Below, piece after piece: positions 17,568 to 25,460 of a DNA stretch of 64,000 nt; position 1 is the stretch's first letter, and every line of letters starts with the position of its first letter. The DNA comes from Amycolatopsis dendrobii (GTDB taxonomy: Bacteria; Actinomycetota; Actinomycetes; Mycobacteriales; Pseudonocardiaceae): contig NZ_JACGZW010000018.1 in assembly GCF_014145675.1 (NCBI RefSeq), positions 117,710-181,709 of the forward strand, read 5' to 3'. The position numbers and the translations under genes were made by a program. The notes beneath the pieces were generated by a model. The model had not been told where the DNA came from and searched no databases. It saw nothing but the letters and a program-made list of their open reading frames with translations.

Positions 17568-19738
17568 CCGGATTCCTCCGCCGCCACGCGTTCCTGCTGG
17601 TGCTCCTCGCCGCGGGAACCACGCTGCGGGTGCTGGCCTGGATCGCCTACCGGCCCGCGCTGCTGTACATCGATTCCTTCCGCTACCTGGACAATCTGCA
17701 CGGCCTGCGCGCCGACGGGATCAACCCGGTCGGCTACGACCTGCTGCTGAAGCCGCTGCTCGCGGCAGGCGGGCTGTCGTTCGTCGCCGCCGTTCAGCAC
17801 CTGGCCGGGCTGGCGATCGCGGTCGGGGTCTACGCGCTGGCCCGGCGGCTCGGCGCGCGCAACTGGGTGAGCGCGCTGGCCGCCGCGCCGCTGCTGCTCG
17901 ACGCCTACCAGGTGCAGATCGAGCAGAACATCATGGCCGAGGTGCTGTTCGAGGCGCTGCTGTTCGGGCTGCTGTGGCTGGTGCTGGCCAAGGGGAAACC
18001 GAACTGGCGGCGGATCGCGCTGGCCGGGCTGGTCGTCGGGTTCGGCGTGCTGGTAAGGCTGATCGGCGTCACGATCGCCGCTCCGTTCCTGCTGTACGTG
18101 CTCGCCGCGGGCAGCGCGTGGCGTTCGTGGCGCGGCTGGCGCGACGCCGGGGCCGGGCTGCTCGCGATCCTCGTCGTGGTGGTCCCATACGCGGCGAAAG
18201 TCAAGGCAGAGACCGGAAAATGGGGCCTGAGCGGGCCGTCCGGCAGCATGCTCTACGGCCGCACCGCCGCGGTCGCGGACTGCGCGAAACTCCAGCTCGA
18301 CCCGGTCGTGCGGCAGTTCTGCCCCACTGAACCGGTCGAGAACCGGCTGGTCGACAACTACACGCACGCCGACCTCGACCCAGCGTGGCCCGGCCCGCTT
18401 CCGCCCGGTGCGGACAAGGGCGAACTGGCGCACGAATTCGCGATGACCGCGCTGAAAGCGCAGTGGCGGGACGTCGCGACGTCGATCCTCGGCGACTTCG
18501 GGAAGAGCTTCCAGTTCACCCGATACACCTCGTCCACCGACGTGCCGATCGACCGGTGGCAGTTCCAGCTGAGCTACCCGGAGTTCGCCGATCCCGCCGC
18601 GGTCAAGGCGGTCACGCAGCAGTACGACGGCACAGATCCCAAGGTCAACGAGCCGATCGCGGCGTTCCTGCGGGATTACCAGATCAACGGCGGGTTCGTG
18701 CCCGGTGCGGTGCTCGGGTTCTTCGCGCTGCTCGGCCTGCTGACCGTGCTGCGGCGCAAGAAACCCCGTCACCCGGCGCGCAGCGGCGCGTTGTTCGCCG
18801 CCGGCACTGGATTGTTCCTGCTGTTCGGGTCCGCCGTGTTCGAGTTTTCCTGGCGCTACCAGCTTCCGGCGCTCGTGCTGCTGCCCGTCGCCGGTGCTCT
18901 CGGGTTCACCACCCTCACCGTAGCCAGCCGGCGTCGCCTCGCCAGTTATCCGGACACTGTCGACGAAGGCGCGATCAAGGACTTCCACGACCGGCATCCC
19001 GGCGCGAAGCTGTCCGAGCTGACCGTGGTGATCGCCGCGTACAACGAAGCCGGCGGCATCGGCCAGGTGCTGGAGAAGATGCCCGACGAATGTCTCGGGC
19101 TGCCGGTGGACGTCCTGGTGGTCGTAGACGGCGGTACGGACAACACTGCGGCCATCGCGGAAGACCATGGCGCGTACGTGTGCGTCGCGCCGACCAACCG
19201 CGGCCAGGGAGCCGCGCTGCGCCTCGGATATCACCTCGCCGCCGAGAACGGCGCGAAGTACATCGTCACCACCGACGGCGACGGTCAGTACGACAACAGC
19301 GAAATGGCCGAGCTCCTCGCGCCGTTGCTGGACGGCACGGCAGATTTCGTGACGGGCTCCCGGCGTTTGGGCCACGAAGAGGCCGACAGCCGGATGCGCT
19401 GGATCGGCGTGCGCGTGTTCGCGTGGCTCGCGTCGGCGCTCACCTGGCGGCGGATCACCGACACGTCGTTCGGATTCCGTTCGCTGCGCGCGGAACTCGC
19501 GTGCGCGATCCCGCTGAACGAACCGCAGTACCAGTCGTCGGAACTGCTGCTGGGCGCGACCGCGCAGGGCGCGCGCGTGCTCGAACGGCCGATGAGCATG
19601 CGGCTGCGCAAGGCGGGCAAAAGCAAGAAGGGCGGCAGCGTCGTGTACGGCGCGAACTACGCGCGGGTCATGACAGGGACGTGGTGGCGCGGGTACGTGC
19701 TGCGCCGCGGTCGAAAACGAACCGGTCGAGCATCGTGA
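17564..19738 (+). CDS. Fusion glycosyltransferase: GT-C-type membrane domain plus GT2 polyprenyl-phosphate sugar synthase domain
   Basis: 724 residues in two parts. Residues 1-470 form a multi-pass membrane domain (about 10 helices) with an early acidic loop YIDSFRYL, as in lipid-donor-dependent GT-C/ArnT-like enzymes. Residues about 485-700 form a cytosolic GT2 domain: LTVVIAAYNEAGGIGQVL, VVVDGGTDNT and TTDGDGQYD (metal/nucleotide-binding Asp-x-Asp, near 568), like dolichyl/polyprenyl-phosphate sugar synthases. One chain would therefore carry both a maker and a user of a lipid-linked sugar. It is coupled to the epimerase and lies beside a GtrA flippase gene. Sugar and acceptor are unknown. 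Confidence 0.85.
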   Translation: MTGFLRRHAFLLVLLAAGTTLRVLAWIAYRPALLYIDSFRYLDNLHGLRADGINPVGYDLLLKPLLAAGGLSFVAAVQHLAGLAIAVGVYALARRLGARNWVSALAAAPLLLDAYQVQIEQNIMAEVLFEALLFGLLWLVLAKGKPNWRRIALAGLVVGFGVLVRLIGVTIAAPFLLYVLAAGSAWRSWRGWRDAGAGLLAILVVVVPYAAKVKAETGKWGLSGPSGSMLYGRTAAVADCAKLQLDPVVRQFCPTEPVENRLVDNYTHADLDPAWPGPLPPGADKGELAHEFAMTALKAQWRDVATSILGDFGKSFQFTRYTSSTDVPIDRWQFQLSYPEFADPAAVKAVTQQYDGTDPKVNEPIAAFLRDYQINGGFVPGAVLGFFALLGLLTVLRRKKPRHPARSGALFAAGTGLFLLFGSAVFEFSWRYQLPALVLLPVAGALGFTTLTVASRRRLASYPDTVDEGAIKDFHDRHPGAKLSELTVVIAAYNEAGGIGQVLEKMPDECLGLPVDVLVVVDGGTDNTAAIAEDHGAYVCVAPTNRGQGAALRLGYHLAAENGAKYIVTTDGDGQYDNSEMAELLAPLLDGTADFVTGSRRLGHEEADSRMRWIGVRVFAWLASALTWRRITDTSFGFRSLRAELACAIPLNEPQYQSSELLLGATAQGARVLERPMSMRLRKAGKSKKGGSVVYGANYARVMTGTWWRGYVLRRGRKRTGRAS

Positions 19739-20174
19739 ACTTCGCGACGAACACCAGTGCGTAGCTGAGCACGTACGCCGCGTCGAGCAGCACGACCCAC
19801 CAGAAATGCGGCAGCTGCAGCGGCGCGAGCAGGTGCCCCGCGAGCGTGGTCAGGCCGACCGAGGCGAGGCCGCCGAGCGAGATGACGAGGACGTAGGGCA
19901 GCAGCTCGCGGACCGGTTCGGGACGGCCGCGGCGGCCCCACACCCAGCGCCGGGTGAGGAAGAAGTTCAGCACCGCCCCGGCCGCGAACGCACACGCGCT
20001 GGCCAGCCACGGAGCCCCGCCCGCGGCGAGCACCGCGATCAGCGCGGCCTGGCTGAGCAGGGTCGCGGCGACCGAACTGGCGGCCGCGCGGACGAACCTG
20101 GCCAGGCCGCGGCGGCGCGGCTTGGGCGATTCTTCCGTCGTGCGGGGGTTCGCCGGGTTGGTTACCGTCGTCAT
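19668..20174 (-). CDS. GtrA-family membrane protein (putative lipid-linked sugar flippase)
   Basis: 168 residues with four membrane helices: LSQAALIAVLAAGGAPWL, ASACAFAAGAVLNFFLTRRWVW, LPYVLVISLGGLASVG and VVLLDAAYVLSYALVFVAKF. The NFFLTRRWVW motif is typical of GtrA proteins, which move undecaprenyl-phosphate-linked sugars across the membrane or help their transferases. The last 71 bp overlap the convergent glycosyltransferase gene. A flippase role between the GT2 and GT-C activities of that neighbour is a natural inference. Confidence 0.85.
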   Translation of the reverse strand: MTTVTNPANPRTTEESPKPRRRGLARFVRAAASSVAATLLSQAALIAVLAAGGAPWLASACAFAAGAVLNFFLTRRWVWGRRGRPEPVRELLPYVLVISLGGLASVGLTTLAGHLLAPLQLPHFWWVVLLDAAYVLSYALVFVAKFTMLDRFVFDRGAARTRATTSLS

Positions 20175-20361
20175 AGTCCCAGTCTCCCCTCGGGCCGCCG
20201 GCTCCGCCGCGCGACCCCCCGGCCCACAGCGGATTCACAGCTGACTGCCAGCCGAACATCAGCGGCGGGCGATTAGGTTCGGATCTGCCACCGCGACACC
20301 GGGCGTCGTGCAGAACGAAAGGCCGTGCCTGTCGCGAAAACGAAAGGAAAGGGTGCTCTGG

Positions 20362-21519
20362 ATGCGAGTGCTGGTTCTCGGCGGTGACGGTTACCTAGGC
20401 TGGCCCACTGCGCTCCACTTGTCGGACAAAGGCCACGAAGTGGCTGTTCTGGACAACTTCGCGCGGCGGCAGTACGACGTCGAACTCGGCGCCGAGAGCC
20501 TTGTCCCCATCGAAGACCTGAGCACCCGCACCGACGCGTGGCACGCGGTGTCCGGGAAGCGCATCGAACGCTACGAAGGCGACCTGCTCGACGCGGAATT
20601 CCTGTTCGGCGCGGTGCGCGAGTTCCGCCCGTCGGCGATCGTGCATTTCGCCGAGCAGCGGTCCGCGCCGTATTCGATGATCGACCGCGAGCACGCCGTC
20701 TACACGCAGCACAACAACGTGGTCGGCAACCTCAACCTGCTGTACGCGATCGCCGAGATCGACCCGGACATCCACCTGGTCAAACTGGGCACGATGGGCG
20801 AGTACGGGACCCCGAACATCGACATCGAGGAAGGCTGGCTCGAGGTCGAGCACAACGGCCGCCGCGACCGGATGCTGTACCCGAAGAAACCGGGCTCGTT
20901 CTACCACCTGTCGAAGGTGCACGACTCGCACAACATCGAGTTCGCCTGCCGGATCTGGGAACTGCGCGCGACCGACCTCAACCAGGGCGTCGTGTACGGC
21001 CAGCAGACGCCGCAGACCGCGCTCGACCCGCGCCTGGCCACGCGATTCGACTACGACGCGGTGTTCGGCACGGTGCTGAACCGGTTCGTCATCCAGGCCG
21101 TGCTGGGGCAGCCGCTCACGGTGTACGGCAAGGGCGGGCAGACGCGCGGCCTCATCGACATCCGCGACACCGTCGAGTGCATCCGGCTGGCTGTGGAGAA
21201 TCCGGCCGAGCGGGGCGAGTTCCGGGTGTTCAACCAGATGACCGAGAGCATGTCGGTGCGCCGGATCGCGGAGGTCGTGGCCGACCGCTTCCCCGGACCG
21301 GTGCAGATCGAGAACCTGGACAACCCGCGGGTGGAGCAGCCCGAGCACTACTACAACGTCAAGCACACCGGGCTGATCGGGCTCGGGCTGGAGCCGCATC
21401 TGCTGTCGGACACGCTGATCGAGTCGATGTTCGACATCGTCGGCGCGAACAAGCACCGGGTGAACGACGACCGGCTGCGGCCGACGGTGCGCTGGCGCGG
21501 GGCGGTCGAAGCTTCCTGA
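20362..21519 (+). CDS. sqdB: UDP-sulfoquinovose synthase (SQD1/SqdB type)
   Basis: 385 residues colinear with plant SQD1 and cyanobacterial SqdB, which make UDP-sulfoquinovose from UDP-glucose and sulfite. Landmarks are GGDGYLGWPTALHLS (NAD motif at 7-13), HFAEQRSAPYSMIDR, KLGTMGEYGTPNIDIEEG, FYHLSKVHDSHNI, DLNQGVVYG, VYGKGGQTRGLIDIRDT and EEHYYN-type EHYYNVKHT. Catalytic Thr144, Tyr181 and Lys185 match Arabidopsis Thr145, Tyr182 and Lys186 with a constant offset of one. ATG 20362 follows GGAAAGGG. No sulfoquinovosyl-diacylglycerol synthase (SqdX) is seen nearby; the neighbouring glycosyltransferase is of a different type. Confidence 0.88.
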   Translation: MRVLVLGGDGYLGWPTALHLSDKGHEVAVLDNFARRQYDVELGAESLVPIEDLSTRTDAWHAVSGKRIERYEGDLLDAEFLFGAVREFRPSAIVHFAEQRSAPYSMIDREHAVYTQHNNVVGNLNLLYAIAEIDPDIHLVKLGTMGEYGTPNIDIEEGWLEVEHNGRRDRMLYPKKPGSFYHLSKVHDSHNIEFACRIWELRATDLNQGVVYGQQTPQTALDPRLATRFDYDAVFGTVLNRFVIQAVLGQPLTVYGKGGQTRGLIDIRDTVECIRLAVENPAERGEFRVFNQMTESMSVRRIAEVVADRFPGPVQIENLDNPRVEQPEHYYNVKHTGLIGLGLEPHLLSDTLIESMFDIVGANKHRVNDDRLRPTVRWRGAVEAS

Positions 21520-21625
21520 TTTCCGCTGCTCGCCCCCGCCGCCCGCGAAAATTGTCGGTGGCGGGTGGGATGCTCTTCGAGTCAGCCCCCGAGGGGGACG
21601 GGACCGGAAGAGCGGCAAGGGAAAC

Positions 21626-22939
21626 GTGGGGGACGAAGCAGCGGCGCGGTGGAGCTCCGAGAGGGTGCTCGAACTCGCGCCGGACGCCGCGTCGGCGAAA
21701 GCCGGGCGCGGGCAGGCGGCGCCGGCGAAGTGGTCGGACGCGGGCGCGTCGGGCCGTGCTGTCTGGGGCGCGTGCCAAGGCAGCGGGAAGCGGCCGTACC
21801 AGACGACGGTGGAGACGGCCGGGCCCGCGTTCCGGTGCAGCTGTCCGAGCCGGAAGTTCCCGTGCAAGCACGCGCTGGGGTTGCTGCTGCTCTGGGCGGA
21901 CGGGCAGATCCCCCGCGCGGAGGAGCCCGGATGGGTGCACACGTGGCTGGACGAACGGGCTGCGAGGGCGGAGCGCGCCGAGAAGAAGACGGACGCTCCG
22001 AAGGATCTCGAAGCGGCGGCCAAGCGGGCGCAGGACCGGCTCGCGCGGGTCACCGCCGGGGCCGCTGAGCTGCGCGGATGGCTTGCCGACCGAGTGTCGG
22101 CCGGGTTCGCGACGTTCGAACGCGGCGGCACTGAGGAGCTGTACACGGTCGCCTCGCGGATGGTCGACGCGCAGGCTCCCGGTCTGGCGAACGGCCTGCG
22201 CCGGGCGGCGGCGCTGGTCGGGCGCGGGCGGGACTGGCCGGATCGGCTGCTGGCCGAGTTGTCGCTGGTGTACGTGCTCGCGGACGCGGCGAGCAGGCTG
22301 GAGTCGCTGCCCGCCGCGCTCGCCGGCACCGTCCGCACCCGGCTCGGGTTCTCGGTGAGCAACGCGCAGGTGCTGGAGTCCGGCGAACGGGTGCCGGACC
22401 AATGGCTGGTCACCGGCGCGGTCGACGAGGAGCAGGACTCGCTGCGCAGCAGGCGCACCTGGCTGCGGGGCAAACGCAGCGGCCGGGACGCGCTGGTGCT
22501 GTCGTTCGCTCCGCCCGGGCGTCCGCTGGACAGCTCGCTGCCGCCGGGGTACGTCGTCGCGGGAGAGCTGGTGTTCCACCCGGGAGCCGTGCCGTTGCGG
22601 GCAGTGTTCGACCATCGGGAGGAACCCGTCGCCCCGGAAAACGAACCGGTTGGCGGGACTTTCGGTTCGGCCCTTGCCGAGCACGCTGCCGCGCTCGCGG
22701 CTGATCCGTGGCTGGACCGGTGGCCGGTGCTGGTGAGCGAGCTCCGTCCGGCTCGGCACGGGGGCGGATGGGCGCTGTCCGATGTGGACGGTGCCGCGCT
22801 GCCTTTGGCTCCTTCTGTGGATCCGTGGCCGCTGCTGGCGCTCGCCGCCGAACGGCCGGTCACGGTGGCTGCGGAGTGGACGACGGCGGGGCTGCGGCCG
22901 TTGAGCTGCTGGCATCGCGACGGGATGGTGCGACTGTGA
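21626..22939 (+). CDS. SWIM zinc-finger protein, first gene of a MoxR/VWA operon
   Basis: 437 residues. The SWIM zinc finger is Cys71, Cys73, Cys80 and His82 (FRCSCPSRKFPCKHALGL). SWIM domains bind nucleic acid or protein. The rest is helical with a charged coiled-coil-like region (about 108-150) and no recognised enzyme motif. GTG 21626 follows AAGGGAAAC. It opens a five-gene operon in which every junction overlaps by 4 bp, indicating fixed stoichiometry. The same partners (SWIM, MoxR ATPase, VWA, large unknown protein) occur in the uncharacterised E. coli yehLMPQ group, as far as I recall. Confidence 0.85.
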   Translation: MGDEAAARWSSERVLELAPDAASAKAGRGQAAPAKWSDAGASGRAVWGACQGSGKRPYQTTVETAGPAFRCSCPSRKFPCKHALGLLLLWADGQIPRAEEPGWVHTWLDERAARAERAEKKTDAPKDLEAAAKRAQDRLARVTAGAAELRGWLADRVSAGFATFERGGTEELYTVASRMVDAQAPGLANGLRRAAALVGRGRDWPDRLLAELSLVYVLADAASRLESLPAALAGTVRTRLGFSVSNAQVLESGERVPDQWLVTGAVDEEQDSLRSRRTWLRGKRSGRDALVLSFAPPGRPLDSSLPPGYVVAGELVFHPGAVPLRAVFDHREEPVAPENEPVGGTFGSALAEHAAALAADPWLDRWPVLVSELRPARHGGGWALSDVDGAALPLAPSVDPWPLLALAAERPVTVAAEWTTAGLRPLSCWHRDGMVRL

Positions 22940-24378
22940 CTGCTTGGAACGACCTCGTCAGCACTGTCCTGCTCGGCACCCGCCGCCGGACCCTCGACCC
23001 CGCCGAATTGCCTTCCGGGGTAAGGGAAATCGCCGAACAGCGCGCCGACCCCGCCGACCAAGCGCTCGCCGCCGCGGCCGCATACACCGGCTATCGGCGG
23101 GCCGGGCAGCAACCGCTTGCCGGCATCGAACCCGAACCCGCCGCAGTGGAGGACACCCGGCCGTTCATCCCGAATGCGGCGCGGGCGCGGCTCGGGCACC
23201 TGCTCTCCGCGAACCGGCCGGAACTGGTCGAGGAATGGCTCGCCACGGTGGCGGACAAGGGATTCCGCGTCCCGGCCGAGCGGCTGCCCGTCCTCGCCGA
23301 CGCGGCACGGACCCGGGTGTCGCTGCGGGCGCCGCTCGCCGCGGTCGCCGGGCCGGTCGGCGCGTGGCTCGGCGAGCGGAATCCGGATTGGGCGTTCCTG
23401 GTCGCCGCAGCGGACGACACCAGCGACGACGCCTGGCAGTTCGGCGCCGCCGCGCGTCGGCAGGCCTGGCTGGAGCGCGTGCTCGCCGCCGATCCCGCCC
23501 GCGCGCGCGAGGCACTCGCCGCTGCGTGGGGCAACGAACCGGCTGACCTCCGGGCGACGTTCCTGGCTCTCCTCGGCGAGCATCTCGCCGACGAGGACGA
23601 GCCGTTCGTCGAAGCCGCGCTCGGCGACCGGGCGGCCGGGGTGCGCGAGATCGCGCTGCGGCTGATCGGCCGGTACCCCGGTTCAGCCTCCGGCGAGCGG
23701 ATGATCGAACGGCTGCGGGCCTGCGTCACCGTGCGCAGCCGCGCGCTGCGGGCCGATGTCCTCGAGTTCGCCCCGCCCGAACCGGACGACAGCTTGATCC
23801 GCGACGGCATCCGCGTCCCGGCGGGGCCCGGGCAGGGCACCGCCCGGCTGCGCGCGATCATCGCCGCCACTCCCCTGCGGTTCTGGGCCGAGTACGGCAC
23901 TCCGGGCGAACTGGCCGGGATGCTCGTCGAAGGCCCGCCGCTGAACGTGGTGCGCGAAAGCTGGGCCACCGCCGCGCTTCGGCAGCGAGACGAGCAATGG
24001 GCGCAAGCCCTCGTGGAGGCCGAACCGGGCGGGCGCAGCACCGCCGCGCTCATCGGCGTGCTGTCGCCCGGACACCAGGCCGCCACAGTCGCGAAGCTGA
24101 CGCGCGGACTGCCGGTCGAAGCCTTGACCCGGCTCATCCTCGACCTGCCGCAGCCGTGGCCCGCCGCGCTCGGCACGGTGCTGCTCGACTGGGTCGCCGG
24201 GCAGCGGGACCACCGGCTGGTCGCGCACGCGGCAGCGCTGATCGCGAAAGCCGTGCCCGTCGCCTGCCTCGGCCATCCGCTGGCCGAGATCCCGCTTCCC
24301 GGCGAAGCCGCCCCGTGGCGGCGCGCAGTCGCCGAAACCCTGTCCTTCCGCCGTGAAATGCACAAGGAGCTCGCATGA
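22936..24378 (+). CDS. DUF5691-family protein
   Basis: 480 residues beginning MTAWNDLVSTVLLGTRRR, typical for DUF5691. The middle and C-terminal parts are alpha-helical and repeat-like (for example LRATFLALLGEHLADEDEPFVEAALGD then VREIALRLIG), resembling HEAT-type scaffolds. No catalytic motif is visible. GTG 22936 overlaps the SWIM gene stop and its own stop overlaps the MoxR start (ATGA). A scaffold or adaptor role beside the ATPase is inferred. Confidence 0.82.
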   Translation: MTAWNDLVSTVLLGTRRRTLDPAELPSGVREIAEQRADPADQALAAAAAYTGYRRAGQQPLAGIEPEPAAVEDTRPFIPNAARARLGHLLSANRPELVEEWLATVADKGFRVPAERLPVLADAARTRVSLRAPLAAVAGPVGAWLGERNPDWAFLVAAADDTSDDAWQFGAAARRQAWLERVLAADPARAREALAAAWGNEPADLRATFLALLGEHLADEDEPFVEAALGDRAAGVREIALRLIGRYPGSASGERMIERLRACVTVRSRALRADVLEFAPPEPDDSLIRDGIRVPAGPGQGTARLRAIIAATPLRFWAEYGTPGELAGMLVEGPPLNVVRESWATAALRQRDEQWAQALVEAEPGGRSTAALIGVLSPGHQAATVAKLTRGLPVEALTRLILDLPQPWPAALGTVLLDWVAGQRDHRLVAHAAALIAKAVPVACLGHPLAEIPLPGEAAPWRRAVAETLSFRREMHKELA

Positions 24379-25460
24379 CGTCCCCCGTCCTCCGGCCGCA
24401 CGCCGAACAGGAATACGCCGGCGAACTGGCCGCCCTCGCCGCGGCCGACGACCGGGCGAAACCGCCGTCGTGGCGGCTTTCCCCGTGGGCGGTGGTCACT
24501 TACCTGCTCGGCGGGAAACTCGACGACGGCACCGAGATCAGCCCGAAGTACGTGGGCCCGCGGCGGCTGATCGAGGTCGCGGTCGCCACCCTCGCCACCG
24601 ACCGCGCGCTGCTGCTGCTCGGCGTGCCGGGCACGGCGAAAACCTGGGTGTCCGAACACCTCGCGGCGGCGATCAGCGGGGACTCCGCACTGCTCGTCCA
24701 AGGCACCGCGGGCACCGCCGAGGAGCAGATCCGCTACGGCTGGAACTACGCGCGGCTCATCGCCGAAGGGCCGAGCGACCAGGCACTGGTGGAAAGCCCG
24801 ATCCTGCGCGCGATGCGCGACGGCAAGGTCGCCCGGCTCGAGGAACTCACCCGGATCCCGGCGGACGTGCAGGACTCGCTGATCACGATCCTGTCCGAGA
24901 AAACGCTGCCGATCCCCGAACTGGGCTCCGAAGTGCAGGCCCGGCCCGGGTTCACGCTCGTGGCCACGGCGAACAACCGGGACAAGGGCGTCAACGAACT
25001 GTCGAGCGCCCTGCGGCGGCGGTTCAACACTGTCGTGCTCCCGCTGCCGGACACCGCCGAAGCCGAGGTGGACATCGTCCGGCGGCGGGTCGGTCAGCTC
25101 GGCGCCGCGCTGTCGCTGCCCGCCGAAGCCGCCGATCTCGCCGAAATCCGCCGTGTGGTCACGGTTTTCCGCGAGCTGCGGGCCGGGCGCACCGAGGACG
25201 GCCGCACCGCGGTGAAGACCCCGTCGGGCACGCTCTCGACGGCCGAGGCGATCAGCGTCCTCACCGGCGGTCTCGCGCTGGCCGCGCACTTCGGAGACGG
25301 CGTGCTGCGCGCACAGGACGTCGCGGCCGGGATTCACGGTGCGGTAGTCAAGGATCCGGTCGCCGACAGCGCGATCTGGAGCGAGTACCTGGAGACCGTG
25401 GTGCGCGAGCGGGAAGGCTGGGCCGACTTCTACCGGGCAGGCCAGGAGATCGCCGGATGA
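24375..25460 (+). CDS. MoxR-family AAA+ ATPase
   Basis: 361 residues. Walker A GVPGTAKT is at 83-90 and the Walker B-like ARLEELTRIP at 153-162. Sensor 1 is VATANNRDKGVNELSSALRRRF with the arginine finger region. The lid domain has RTAVKTPSGTLSTAEAI. MoxR ATPases form hexamers that remodel or activate partner proteins, usually together with a VWA-domain protein, which is encoded two genes downstream. ATG 24375 overlaps the upstream stop. Confidence 0.9.
   Translation: MTSPVLRPHAEQEYAGELAALAAADDRAKPPSWRLSPWAVVTYLLGGKLDDGTEISPKYVGPRRLIEVAVATLATDRALLLLGVPGTAKTWVSEHLAAAISGDSALLVQGTAGTAEEQIRYGWNYARLIAEGPSDQALVESPILRAMRDGKVARLEELTRIPADVQDSLITILSEKTLPIPELGSEVQARPGFTLVATANNRDKGVNELSSALRRRFNTVVLPLPDTAEAEVDIVRRRVGQLGAALSLPAEAADLAEIRRVVTVFRELRAGRTEDGRTAVKTPSGTLSTAEAISVLTGGLALAAHFGDGVLRAQDVAAGIHGAVVKDPVADSAIWSEYLETVVREREGWADFYRAGQEIAG

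Noticed and set aside
20395..23583. Open frame of about 1060 codons antisense to sqdB, SWIM and DUF5691 genes
   Set aside because: High GC removes stop codons on the opposite strand. The translation is low-complexity Ser/Arg/Ala-rich with no family match, while the plus strand holds clear conserved proteins.
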